Assembly (NCBI RefSeq): GCF_001653565.1
Contig: NZ_LYPB01000076.1
Location: 47,512-111,511, forward strand
Direction: 5' to 3'
DNA length: 64,000 nucleotides
Source: Paenibacillus oryzisoli
Lineage (GTDB): Bacteria; Bacillota; Bacilli; Paenibacillales; NBRC-103111
Shown here: one piece after another, positions 8,645 to 16,552 of the stretch
How positions within the stretch are numbered: position 1 is the stretch's first letter
Layout of the letters: every line of letters begins with the position of its first letter
Translations under genes and position numbers: made by a program
Notes under the pieces: model-generated
Told to the model about the DNA's origin: nothing
Databases searched by the model: none
What the model saw: the letters and a program-made list of their open reading frames with translations, nothing else

Positions 8645-9447
8645 GCCAGCCGCCCCTTTCCGCGAGTCCATAGATGGATTCCCCATAAAATCAGAACGGA
8701 GAGTGTCAGGAGGACAAGTGAGATAGCAGCTGCACCTTCAGGATTGTAGTTCTGTGTTTCACCATATATATAGACGGAGGCGACCATCGTTTTGCCGGGT
8801 AAATTACCGGAGATTAAAGAGATGGCACCAAACTCTGCAAGTGATCGGGAAAAAGCGAGCATACTACCAGCAATCGTACCAGGTAATAGCGCTGGCAATA
8901 CGATGCGGTAAAATGTATAGAATCTGTTTGCACCAAGTGTGAAACTCGCTTGTTCCTCTGCTGGATCAATCTGCTCTAATAGTGGTTGAACTGTTCGTAC
9001 TACGAATGGGAAAGTGACAAAGACTAAACCAATTACAATGGCTGTTTGATTGTAAAGCAGTTTGATTCCTACTGAGTCCAGCCAAGCTCCTAGTGGACTT
9101 TGGGGTCCTAGTAGGGTGAGGAACATTAAGCCTGCAACGGAAGTTGGAAGTGAGAATGGAAGATCGACCATGCTGTTCAGAATACTCTGTCCCCGGAATC
9201 GATATCGGACAAGAACATAGGCAATGATCGTTCCTACCACGGCTTGAATAACCGTTGCAACAATACTTAATTTCACTGTTAATACAATTGACTTCCATGC
9301 TAAAGGTCCTGTAACTTCTTTCCAAAATGGTTCCCAGCCGAGTGAAAATCCTTTGACGTAGATGGTGGCAATAGGGATAAGAAGAAGCACAATTAAGTAG
9401 CCTATAAGCACGGATCGAACCGTCGCTTTAAAAACCTTGTTACGCAT
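8641..9447 (-). CDS. cysT: Sulfate ABC transporter permease CysT
   Basis: First gene of the sulfate uptake operon, encoding the other membrane permease (268 residues, about six membrane segments). The EAA-type coupling helix reads EEQASFTLGANRFYTFYRIVLP, and SRSLAEFGAI is the CysT/CysW signature. I choose the ATG at 9447, 6 nt after AGGTGG, instead of the further upstream in-frame ATG that lacks such a site. It is transcribed from the promoter at 9502-9531. The paralogy with cysW is evident along the whole length. Confidence 0.92.
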   Translation of the reverse strand: MRNKVFKATVRSVLIGYLIVLLLIPIATIYVKGFSLGWEPFWKEVTGPLAWKSIVLTVKLSIVATVIQAVVGTIIAYVLVRYRFRGQSILNSMVDLPFSLPTSVAGLMFLTLLGPQSPLGAWLDSVGIKLLYNQTAIVIGLVFVTFPFVVRTVQPLLEQIDPAEEQASFTLGANRFYTFYRIVLPALLPGTIAGSMLAFSRSLAEFGAISLISGNLPGKTMVASVYIYGETQNYNPEGAAAISLVLLTLSVLILWGIHLWTRGKGRLA

Positions 9448-9475
9448 GGAGCACCACCTATTCTTATAAAGCATA

Positions 9476-9488
9476 CCAACTTACTTGG
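9476..9488. promoter_or_regulatory. Short imperfect palindrome in the cysT leader, possible operator
   Basis: CCAACTTACTTGG has complementary CCAA/TTGG ends and lies just downstream of the predicted transcription start of the cys operon. This is a typical place for a repressor. I cannot match it to a known regulator's box, so it is inference only. Confidence 0.3.
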
Positions 9489-9501
9489 TTTTAATAAAAT
9501 G

Positions 9502-9531
9502 ACTATAACAGCGCCAGGATTATTCTGTCAA
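9502..9531 (-). promoter_or_regulatory. Sigma-A promoter of the cysT-cysW-cysA-sbp operon
   Basis: On the minus strand: TTGACA, an 18-nt spacer, TATAGT. It lies 55 nt upstream of the cysT start. The -35 is perfect and the -10 differs by one base from consensus. Confidence 0.8.
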
Positions 9532-9679
9532 TACGTAATTTTGCGAAAATCTGGTGATGTTAAGTATTTATTTTTTCCTATAATGGTAGAGAGACATTGT
9601 TGGGAAAAAGGAATACATTGTAGGGAAATTGTGTATCCATTTTCATGAAAAATGTTTGGATAATTAAGTAAAACATAGA

Positions 9680-9708
9680 TTGACACCAGTACTTTCCCAT
9701 GCTAAGAT
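9680..9708 (+). promoter_or_regulatory. Sigma-A promoter of the hydrolase-yezD unit
   Basis: TTGACA, a 17-nt spacer, TAAGAT. The expected start of transcription is near 9715, giving a leader of about 60 nt before the hydrolase ATG. The 327-bp divergent region 9448-9774 also holds the cys promoter; I saw no riboswitch in it. Confidence 0.75.
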
Positions 9709-9774
9709 TGGTTTACATTTTAATTCCGAGTAAAAAGATAAGATTAATATGAGTAACGAAAGGGAGATACCTTC

Positions 9775-10605
9775 ATGGAGCATGCCATCACGATTCAGAG
9801 CGACGATGTCGAATTAGCCGCAACATTACATTACCCTACACAGCAAACCGCAGCGGTTCAACCCGATTGTCAACGCTACCCCTTAATTATCATTTGCCAC
9901 GGATTTATTGGGAGTCGAATCGGTGTTGACCGGCTTTTTGTAAAGGCAGCCCGTTCTTTCAGCGAACAAGGATATTTTGTACTTCGTTTTGATTACGGTG
10001 GTTGTGGCGAGAGTACAGGAGACTATGGCGCAGGTGGGTTAGACGTACTTATTGAACAGACCCGACGAGTCATTGATTATGGTGTCTCCATTGATTGTGT
10101 GGATCTGAGTAGAGTGATACTGCTTGGACATAGCTTAGGAGGTGCCGCGGCAGTGTTAACGGCAGCTAAGGATCATCGTGTGAAAACGCTTGTCCTGTGG
10201 TCGGCTGTTGCCCATCCCCACAATGATATTATGCGAATCGTCGGCAAAAACGAATATGAGAAACTGCCGCTGGGTGGTACGATTGATCATCATGGCTATA
10301 AACTAACAAGTCGATTCTTCGATTCTTTATCACAGCATCAACCGTTTGAACAATTACGTAAATTTACTGGCGATGTATTTGTTCTTCATGGAACAGCAGA
10401 CGAAACCATTCCTGTCGATTATGCGCCGTTATATCAGAAGATGTTCTGGCTGCGCAAAGAAGGTCAATGTGACCTGGAGCTCGTTTTTCAAGCAAATCAT
10501 ACGTACTCTACAACACCATCAACGACTGAATTGCTTGAGAAAACGGGAGATTGGCTGAACTATACGTATAAACGAAACAAAGAGTGGAATGATTGGACAA
10601 TTTAA
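9775..10605 (+). CDS. Alpha/beta hydrolase (serine esterase/peptidase-like)
   Basis: A 276-residue cytosolic alpha/beta hydrolase of the S33/acyl-esterase type. The oxyanion-loop HGF (residues 43-45), FDYGGCGES, the nucleophile elbow GHSLGG (about 122-127), the Asp in HGTADETIP and the late His in QANHTYS form a complete catalytic triad. No signal peptide is visible. GGGAG lies upstream of the ATG. The yezD gene follows after 19 nt, so they share a transcript driven by the promoter at 9680. Because yezD genes tend to accompany sulfur assimilation and the sulfate operon is divergent, a sulfur-linked role is possible, but the substrate is unknown. Confidence 0.75.
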   Translation: MEHAITIQSDDVELAATLHYPTQQTAAVQPDCQRYPLIIICHGFIGSRIGVDRLFVKAARSFSEQGYFVLRFDYGGCGESTGDYGAGGLDVLIEQTRRVIDYGVSIDCVDLSRVILLGHSLGGAAAVLTAAKDHRVKTLVLWSAVAHPHNDIMRIVGKNEYEKLPLGGTIDHHGYKLTSRFFDSLSQHQPFEQLRKFTGDVFVLHGTADETIPVDYAPLYQKMFWLRKEGQCDLELVFQANHTYSTTPSTTELLEKTGDWLNYTYKRNKEWNDWTI

Positions 10606-10624
10606 TTGACATGGAGGCATGACG

Positions 10625-10843
10625 ATGGCGAAACCACTGGAATTAGACGAAATATGGGTAGAGCGAATTAAGCAAATTTTAGATGGACTTGAATATGGTT
10701 CTGTGCAAATTGTGGTTCATGATGGCAAGATTACGCAGATTGATAAAACAGAAAGAAAAAGATTCGAAACAACGGCTGCGCCGCAAGCGCAAGCCACCTT
10801 ACAAGCTGTGAAATCGACAACCAAACAAAAAAGTAAAGCTTAG
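10625..10843 (+). CDS. yezD: YezD-family small protein (DUF2292)
   Basis: A 72-residue protein with the DUF2292 core: an N-terminal helix WVERIKQILDGLEYGS, then beta strands VQIVVHDGKITQID and TERKRF, and a low-complexity Ala/Gln/Lys tail. YezD-like proteins are commonly encoded near sulfate or sulfonate assimilation genes; their biochemical role is not known to me. The ATG at 10625 has GGAGG 7 nt upstream. An in-frame ATG at 10619 is too close to that site. It is cotranscribed with the preceding hydrolase and followed by a terminator. Confidence 0.8.
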   Translation: MAKPLELDEIWVERIKQILDGLEYGSVQIVVHDGKITQIDKTERKRFETTAAPQAQATLQAVKSTTKQKSKA

Positions 10844-10892
10844 TCAAATAGTTACTTGAAAAGTAAATGGTTCACTTATTGCACTCATAAAT

Positions 10893-10927
10893 CGGCTCTC
10901 ATTCCAATTGGAATGGGGGCTGTTTTC
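10893..10927 (+). terminator. Terminator after yezD
   Basis: A long hairpin in which GGCTCTCATTCC pairs, with some G-U pairs, with GGAATGGGGGCT around AATT, followed by GTTTTC. It also makes any start inside it (such as the ATG at 10908) unlikely for the next gene. Confidence 0.75.
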
Positions 10928-10985
10928 ATTCGTCAGAAGACGTATACTAAGGAGGAGTCGATGCGAGATTTGGAAGGAGAATCTT

Positions 10986-11936
10986 ATGCGTAAAGGTCAC
11001 TTTATTCGGGAAGATGCGCAGGGAATCAAACACTTTGTGTACGAGTGGCTTCCTTCGGAAGATGTGGAATTCAAAGGGATTGTGCAGATCGCGCACGGGA
11101 TGGCAGAAACAGCCGCCAGATATGAGCGATTAGCGGATGTTTTGACCAAGAACGGGTATGCAGTCTTTGCCAATGATCACTTGGGCCATGGTCAAACTGC
11201 GGGTTCATTGGAGGCGATAGGTAAGTTTGGGAAGAATAGCTTCCATGCCATGGCGGATGCAATGGGGCAACTGACGTCACAGATTCGTACGCGTTATGAA
11301 GTGTCAAACCTGCCGTTATTTGTATTAGGACATAGCATGGGCTCATTTTTAACGCAGTATTATATGGGAACTTATATGGAACGGTACCCAACACATGTTC
11401 AAGGAATTCTGTTATCTGGTTCGAATGGCAAAGAAGGTCCGGCACTTCATGTAGGTATTGGGATTGCGACGTTGGAAGCCGCTATTCGAGGGGATCATTA
11501 TCGGAGTGTGTTGTTAACAGCACTTTCTTTCGGATCGTTTAATACGAAGTTCAAGCCGAATCGAACACCCTTTGATTGGTTGAGTCGAGATGAACGTGAG
11601 GTAGATGCTTATATTAGTGATCCGTATTGCGGCGTGATATTTACATCGGGATATTTTAGGGATTTCTTCAAAGGGTTAATGGAGATACATACACCACATC
11701 ATCTGGCTCTCATTCACAAAGAGGTTCCCATCTATATTTTCTCAGGTGAGGATGATCCTGTTGGTGGGCAAGGAAAGGGAGTCCGCCGTTTAATTCAGAC
11801 GTATGAGAAGTTAGGGATACATGATATCAGTTATAAACTATATCCAGGTGGCAGGCACGAGATGTTAAATGAAATTAACCGTGATGAGGTAATGGGAGAC
11901 ATTGTCGCAAGGTTAGATAGTTGGATTGCGAAGTGA
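10986..11936 (+). CDS. Alpha/beta hydrolase, monoacylglycerol lipase/lysophospholipase type
   Basis: A 316-residue serine hydrolase of the lysophospholipase/monoglyceride lipase group. Features are IAHGMAETAARY near residue 33 (HGM oxyanion loop), NDHLGHGQT, the nucleophile elbow GHSMGS, the Asp in GEDDPVGG and the His in GGRHEMLNE, which is the typical C-terminal triad His of the family. There is no signal peptide. The start at 10986 follows GGAAGGAGA by 6 nt; the frame is open further upstream, but that part lies in the preceding terminator. It is monocistronic between two terminators. It probably cleaves acyl esters; the natural substrate is unknown. Confidence 0.85.
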   Translation: MRKGHFIREDAQGIKHFVYEWLPSEDVEFKGIVQIAHGMAETAARYERLADVLTKNGYAVFANDHLGHGQTAGSLEAIGKFGKNSFHAMADAMGQLTSQIRTRYEVSNLPLFVLGHSMGSFLTQYYMGTYMERYPTHVQGILLSGSNGKEGPALHVGIGIATLEAAIRGDHYRSVLLTALSFGSFNTKFKPNRTPFDWLSRDEREVDAYISDPYCGVIFTSGYFRDFFKGLMEIHTPHHLALIHKEVPIYIFSGEDDPVGGQGKGVRRLIQTYEKLGIHDISYKLYPGGRHEMLNEINRDEVMGDIVARLDSWIAK

Positions 11937-11940
11937 AATA

Positions 11941-11988
11941 AGCCGTTCCTTCATTAGCCTGATGGCTTGTGGGGAATGGCTTTTTTGG
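11941..11988 (+). terminator. Terminator after the lipase-like gene
   Basis: AGCCGTTCCT pairs with GGGAATGGCT across a loop that itself can fold, followed by TTTTT. Confidence 0.8.
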
Positions 11989-12028
11989 CGCGAATGTTGG
12001 AAGTGCCGATGTGTAAGTTCGCTAGTTG

Positions 12029-12454
12029 CTACTTAGCGTTTCGTTCAAGCTGTGCACGAATACCCTCACGATCAATTTGGATCCAATATTCGACGATTTT
12101 GCCTTGATGAACCCGATAAACGGCGCTAGCGATTTCAATAACGAGTTTCCCAGTAGGTGGAAAGCCATCAACTTCTCCAACATGTATGCCAGTTTGTTTC
12201 CAGCGCACATAAACTCGATCATCCTGAGCGAGGAGTTCCTGAATTTCTATTTGGAAATTGCCGTATGTATCAAGCATTTCTCGCACATGATCAGCGTAAT
12301 TAATCGGCGTCCGATGGACGGATGTTTCGTTTTCAGCTGTCATTTGATGAGCTAGAACTGTTTCGGCCATATAGTCATGTGCTGCATCTGGCTGTTGGCC
12401 AGAACGGACGAGGTTGAAGAATTGATGCACAACTTCTCTTGGTGAAGGTGTCAT
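12029..12454 (-). CDS. SnoaL-like ester cyclase/NTF2-fold protein
   Basis: A 141-residue NTF2-like protein of the SnoaL-like group. The N-terminal helix FFNLVRSGQQPDAAHDYMAE, the middle DHVREMLDTYGNFQIEIQELLAQDDRVYVRWKQTG and the end GKIVEYWIQIDREGIRAQL follow the usual ester-cyclase pattern. Relatives range from polyketide cyclases to uncharacterised stress proteins, so function is open. AAGGAG lies about 10 nt before the ATG. It is divergent from the AraC-type regulator at 12611 with a 156-bp shared upstream region and may be its target. Confidence 0.7.
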   Translation of the reverse strand: MTPSPREVVHQFFNLVRSGQQPDAAHDYMAETVLAHQMTAENETSVHRTPINYADHVREMLDTYGNFQIEIQELLAQDDRVYVRWKQTGIHVGEVDGFPPTGKLVIEIASAVYRVHQGKIVEYWIQIDREGIRAQLERNAK

Positions 12455-12610
12455 AGGGGTCGCTCCTTAAATGGATGAATGAGTGATTGGTAGATTAGTA
12501 TATGGGATTGCGAGTTGAAGTGCAAGCGGCAGATGGGGAGGGTATGGGTCAAGCGATTTCCAAAGGTAGTGTGTTACACTAATATAAATAGATGAAGGAG
12601 GCTCCCATGG

Positions 12611-13630
12611 ATGAAGGATCTTACTTCAGACCGAATTAAATTCCCATTAGGATTCTGGTCAGGATTACATCTCTTGGGGATTTCGTCCCACGAATTAGTC
12701 CGCCAAGCGCGGTTGCCGCTCACTATCATTACGGAACAAGGAGTGACAACTAGCCAATATTTTGCAATCTGGCAGGCATACGCCGAACTCATTGGTGACA
12801 TTGCCCATGGCATTATTAAGTTGGTGACGGTCTTTGAAACAGCCAAATACCCACCGTCTGTCTTAGCAACCTACCACGCCCGTGACTATCGTGACGCATT
12901 GAACCGAATGGTTCGTTATAAGCAAATGTGTCCGCCTGAGAGCTTACACATCACTGAGGAGGGCGAGAACTGTATAATTGAACTGAATTGGCTGACGACT
13001 GAGCAACCTGGTCCGGCCATGTTGGTTGGGATCACACTGGCATACCTGCTCGAACTCGGACGACGGGGCACCGGAAAGCCTTTACAGGCAAAATACGTCG
13101 AATTTTCAGAGCCCATGGGTGATGTAAAGTTACTTGAAGCCTACTTTGGCTGCAACGTAGCGGTTGGTGCGGGAAGTAACCGTTTGACCCTGTATCGAAG
13201 AGATTTGGAGCGCCCCTTTGTGTCGTACAACGAAGAATTGCTGGAGATGTTGACGCCTGTGCTGGACCGCTCTTTGGATGAACAGCAGCGGAGACGATCG
13301 CTAAGTGAGATGGTCAAATGGATATTGAAACGCAGCCTTACAGGGGGACGCCCCGATATGCATACTGTTGCGAAAGAATTAGGCATGAGCGACCGCACTT
13401 TGCAGCGCCAGCTGAGCGATGAAAGTACGAGCTTTCAGCAGTTGTTGACGCAAGTTAGACATGAACAGGCCAGGGAGTACTTAGCAGATCCTTCATTCGA
13501 TATAAAAGAAGTGGCTTTCATGATCGGATATGAAGACCAGAATTCATTCTACCGCGCTTTCCGCAATTGGGAAGATGATACGCCTTCGAATTGGCGCGCT
13601 GCTAACGTGACGTGTGCAACTGAGGATTAA
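12611..13630 (+). CDS. AraC-family transcriptional regulator (OruR/ArgR-like architecture)
   Basis: A 339-residue regulator with an N-terminal arabinose-binding-like sensor domain of the PF12625 type (roughly residues 15-200) and a C-terminal AraC double helix-turn-helix. The latter is seen as MHTVAKELGMSDRTLQRQL and FDIKEVAFMIGYEDQNSFYRAFRNWEDDTPSNWR. Regulators of this architecture typically activate a neighbouring catabolic or stress gene. The ATG at 12611 is 9 nt after GGAGG; another ATG at 12607 is out of frame. Its neighbours are a divergent SnoaL-like gene and a downstream SDR gene, both plausible targets. The inducer is unknown. Confidence 0.85.
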   Translation: MKDLTSDRIKFPLGFWSGLHLLGISSHELVRQARLPLTIITEQGVTTSQYFAIWQAYAELIGDIAHGIIKLVTVFETAKYPPSVLATYHARDYRDALNRMVRYKQMCPPESLHITEEGENCIIELNWLTTEQPGPAMLVGITLAYLLELGRRGTGKPLQAKYVEFSEPMGDVKLLEAYFGCNVAVGAGSNRLTLYRRDLERPFVSYNEELLEMLTPVLDRSLDEQQRRRSLSEMVKWILKRSLTGGRPDMHTVAKELGMSDRTLQRQLSDESTSFQQLLTQVRHEQAREYLADPSFDIKEVAFMIGYEDQNSFYRAFRNWEDDTPSNWRAANVTCATED

Positions 13631-13760
13631 TTATATTGTTTTAATAATTGGCATGTTAGGCAAGAACTTTGGCGTAATAGGCTAGTTACGGAACCATCCA
13701 GACCAAGTATTATTATCACTATCCGCTCTCAAGATTACTTTATTAAAGGAGACAAACACA

Positions 13761-14555
13761 ATGGATATGGGATTATACAACAAAACAGCTTTAGTTACAG
13801 GATCTACGAAGGGAATAGGTAAAGCGATTGCGATAGAACTTGCCAAGGAAGGTGTTCATGTCCTCATCAATGGACGGAACTTCGAAGAAGTAGAGCGTAT
13901 TGTTCAAGAAATCAAGTCGGATTTCCCAGCTACCTCACCTCAAAATGCAACTGCTGATATTGTGAATTCGAGGCAAAGAGAGGCTCTATTTGCGAAATTC
14001 CCCGACATTGATATTCTAGTGAACAATATGGGGATTTATGAAATGATGCAATATGAGGACATCGACGATGAAATATGGGAAAAGTATTTCCGAACCAATG
14101 TTCTAGCTGCAAATGGCTTATCTAAATTTTACTTGCCTAAAATGTTGAAGAATAATTATGGGCGCATTATCTTTATCGCGAGTGAAGAAGCCTTGATGCC
14201 TTCTGGGCAAATGCCACAATATTGTATGACCAAGTCAATGCTATTATCACTGTCCAAAAGCTTATCTAAAGTAACAAGAGGCACAGAAGTTACTGTCAAT
14301 TCGATCATGCCAGGACCAACACTCTCCGAAAATGTACAAGAGATAATCGAAGGCATGTACCCTGATGAAGAGATAACATTTTCAGAGAAAGAGAAGAGAA
14401 TGATGTCTACCATGTTGCCTCAATCTGAAATTCAACGATTTATTAAACCAATTGAAATTGGTAGATTAGCTACATTCCTATGCAGCCCTTACGCTTCAGC
14501 TTTTAAAGGTTCTCCGATCCGTATGGATGGTGGGATGGTGCCTACAATTTTCTAA
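13761..14555 (+). CDS. Short-chain dehydrogenase/reductase
   Basis: A 264-residue classical SDR oxidoreductase. The cofactor loop is TGSTKGIG (residues 14-21), NNMG is at about 93-96 (usually NNAG), the catalytic Ser is in IASEEA, and the catalytic Tyr/Lys pair is PQYCMTKS (YxxxK). INGR after the second strand, with Arg, suggests NADP(H) preference. It lies 130 nt downstream of the AraC-type regulator with its own AAAGGAG site and is a likely regulatory target. The next gene begins 62 nt later without a clear terminator. The substrate is unknown. Confidence 0.85.
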   Translation: MDMGLYNKTALVTGSTKGIGKAIAIELAKEGVHVLINGRNFEEVERIVQEIKSDFPATSPQNATADIVNSRQREALFAKFPDIDILVNNMGIYEMMQYEDIDDEIWEKYFRTNVLAANGLSKFYLPKMLKNNYGRIIFIASEEALMPSGQMPQYCMTKSMLLSLSKSLSKVTRGTEVTVNSIMPGPTLSENVQEIIEGMYPDEEITFSEKEKRMMSTMLPQSEIQRFIKPIEIGRLATFLCSPYASAFKGSPIRMDGGMVPTIF

Positions 14556-14617
14556 GGAATCGAATCAAGAAAACGGATTTTACTTGGGATGATCCATCAT
14601 CAAGGGGAGGTGTATGC

Positions 14618-15763
14618 GTGAATATAAATAAGAAGAAGGCAGTTGGGAGCGAAGCAAACCGAGAATCGGTATCAGTTCTTGGAAGGCGTGCTTTGAACAG
14701 AGCCTTACTCGAGAGACAATTGCTGCTGAGACGAGTTCATTTGCCAGCGCTAGCGGTGATTGAGCATTTGGTTGGCATGCAGGCCCAAGCTCCGAATCCT
14801 CCCTATTATGGTTTATGGGCGCGACTTGAAGGTTTTCAACAGGAAGAACTGAGCCTGCTCATTTCAGAGAGGAAGGCGGTGCGTATTGCGATGATGCGCT
14901 CGACGATTCACTTGGTATCAGCTCGGGATTGCTTGGAATTGCGACCGCTAGTACAATCTGTTCTTGAGCGGGGGTATACCGGTACTTACAGCAAGAGTCT
15001 AGCTGGTTTAGATGAGAATAGGATTGCTTCTGTAGGCCGTGCGCTAGTAGAAGAGGAGCCGTTAACATTTAGCGAACTCGGCAAACGGCTAAGTGAAGAG
15101 TGGCCAGATCGGGATCCGGATGCCCTCTCAGCTGCAATTCGGACATGGGTCCCCCTTGTCCAAGTGCCTCCACGCGGTCTATGGGGACAGAGTGGCCAAG
15201 CTTTGCATACATCGGCTGAGCGCTGGCTGAGCTCGCCTCTCGCATCCGAACCGAATCTTGAACGTATGATTCACCGCTATTTGTCAGCATTCGGGCCAGC
15301 TTCAATTAAGGATATGCAGGCATGGTCAGGTTTAACTAGGTTGCGTGAGGTCATGGAGAAGCTGCGCCCTCATCTAATTTGTTTCCGAGACGAGCAGGGG
15401 ATTGAATTGTTCGATTTCCCAGATGCTCCGCGGCCAGATCCTGCAATGGCGTCATCTCCGCGATTTTTGGGTGAGTTTGATAATATCCTATTGTCACATG
15501 CGGATCGCTCACGGATTATTGATGATGCTTATCGCAATCGGGTCTTTACGAAGAACGGTATTATTCGATCCGTGATCCTCGTAGACGGTTTCGTTTGCGG
15601 CATATGGCAAATCAAACGTGGGAGCGGAACAGCAATACTTAGTATCGAACCTTTCAGGCAACTATCTTCTGAGGAACGAGACGAGCTAGCACTGGAAGGG
15701 GCTAAACTACTGACATTTGCAGCGGTAGACGAGCACACCCATGAGATCCAGTTCTTAAGCTAG
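14618..15763 (+). CDS. AlkZ/YcaQ-like winged-helix protein (HTH_42), candidate DNA glycosylase
   Basis: A 381-residue member of the AlkZ/YcaQ superfamily (winged-helix DNA-binding domain-containing proteins), some of which excise alkylated or crosslinked bases from DNA. The catalytic QxQ motif is present as Q55-A-Q57 in GMQAQAP, followed by YYGLWARL. Further family segments are MRSTIHLV and, later, FGPASIKDMQAW and FLGEFDNILLSHADRSRI. The GTG start follows AAGGGGAGGTG by about 5 nt. It may be cotranscribed with the upstream SDR. Catalytic activity is inferred only from the motif. Confidence 0.8.
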   Translation: MNINKKKAVGSEANRESVSVLGRRALNRALLERQLLLRRVHLPALAVIEHLVGMQAQAPNPPYYGLWARLEGFQQEELSLLISERKAVRIAMMRSTIHLVSARDCLELRPLVQSVLERGYTGTYSKSLAGLDENRIASVGRALVEEEPLTFSELGKRLSEEWPDRDPDALSAAIRTWVPLVQVPPRGLWGQSGQALHTSAERWLSSPLASEPNLERMIHRYLSAFGPASIKDMQAWSGLTRLREVMEKLRPHLICFRDEQGIELFDFPDAPRPDPAMASSPRFLGEFDNILLSHADRSRIIDDAYRNRVFTKNGIIRSVILVDGFVCGIWQIKRGSGTAILSIEPFRQLSSEERDELALEGAKLLTFAAVDEHTHEIQFLS

Positions 15764-15852
15764 GCGCCATATCCAATGAGTTCAACAACTAGCTCAAACT
15801 ACTAAAACACCCCATTGAATCCTTTTCTGTCGGAAATATTTTACATTATTCT

Positions 15853-15879
15853 TGAAACATTTGAGGGCTCGGGGTCGTT
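15853..15879 (+). promoter_or_regulatory. Candidate ECF-sigma (SigW-like) promoter
   Basis: TGAAAC, a 17-nt spacer, CGTT, about 48 nt before the next gene. This resembles the TGAAAC/CGTA pattern of SigW-group ECF promoters. It lies before a secreted envelope protein gene, which fits, but the -10 is one base off and experimental support is lacking. Confidence 0.4.
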
Positions 15880-15926
15880 TAAGAGTTGTTGATATAGATA
15901 TGTTGTTGAGGTTATAAGGGGGCGTT

Positions 15927-16499
15927 ATGGTGAGAAGAGTCCTGAGTTTGATTCTAATGGTTGTGTTAGGTTGTAGTTTCATAACGATTTTCCATGCTGC
16001 CAATGCCTATGCTTGCTCTTGTGCTATGCCTCAAACTGTGGAAGCTCAGTTTAATCGTTCGGAAGCCGTTTTCGCTGGCCGAGTCCTCGATGTGAATGAG
16101 CAAAGAAATGTAAATGGGAGTATGACGAAAGCTGCACGATTCGAAGTAAGCCGTATATGGAAAGGCGCCTCCCAATCTCAGTTTATTATTCACACGGGAA
16201 GTGGTGGTGGGGATTGTGGCTTTAATTTTGAAAAGGGTAAAGAATACTTGGTTTATGCTGGCCGTTCTTCCATGTATGGAGACAAAGAGTTACTAGTCAC
16301 AATTATTTGTGATCGAACAGCTGCATTGGATCAAGCGCATGAGGACCTGGCTGTATTAGGTGAGGGGAATGTGCCAACCAAGAAAGTTCAACTGGAAGGT
16401 GAACTGTCACGAATGCAGCCTGTTGCCTTGGTTGCGATAGTTGGTTTCGTTCTGGTAGGGACGTCCATTGTTTTTATTCGGCGAAAATGGAGGAAATGA
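15927..16499 (+). CDS. Secreted, membrane-anchored TIMP/NTR-like protein
   Basis: A 190-residue exported protein. Residues 1-28 form a signal peptide ending in ANAYA, so the mature chain would begin with Cys-Ser-Cys, the N-terminal cysteine arrangement of TIMP/netrin-like domains. The following EAVFAGRVLDV, FEVSRIWKG and GGDCGFNFEKGKEYLVYA with later CDR match bacterial members of that fold. After about residue 155 there is one hydrophobic segment and a basic RRKWRK end, so it should stay anchored in the membrane. Function in bacteria is undefined. A possible ECF-type promoter lies upstream and a strong hairpin follows. Confidence 0.7.
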   Translation: MVRRVLSLILMVVLGCSFITIFHAANAYACSCAMPQTVEAQFNRSEAVFAGRVLDVNEQRNVNGSMTKAARFEVSRIWKGASQSQFIIHTGSGGGDCGFNFEKGKEYLVYAGRSSMYGDKELLVTIICDRTAALDQAHEDLAVLGEGNVPTKKVQLEGELSRMQPVALVAIVGFVLVGTSIVFIRRKWRK

Positions 16500-16506
16500 T
16501 AAAGCG

Positions 16507-16532
16507 CAGCCCCCTTCGCGCGAAGGGGGCTG
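16507..16532. terminator. Bidirectional hairpin between TIMP-like gene and etfA
   Basis: A perfect 13-bp inverted repeat, CAGCCCCCTTCGC with its complement, followed by TTT on the plus strand. It is positioned to end both convergent units. Confidence 0.75.
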
Positions 16533-16552
16533 TTTGCCGTGTAAGACTGCAG

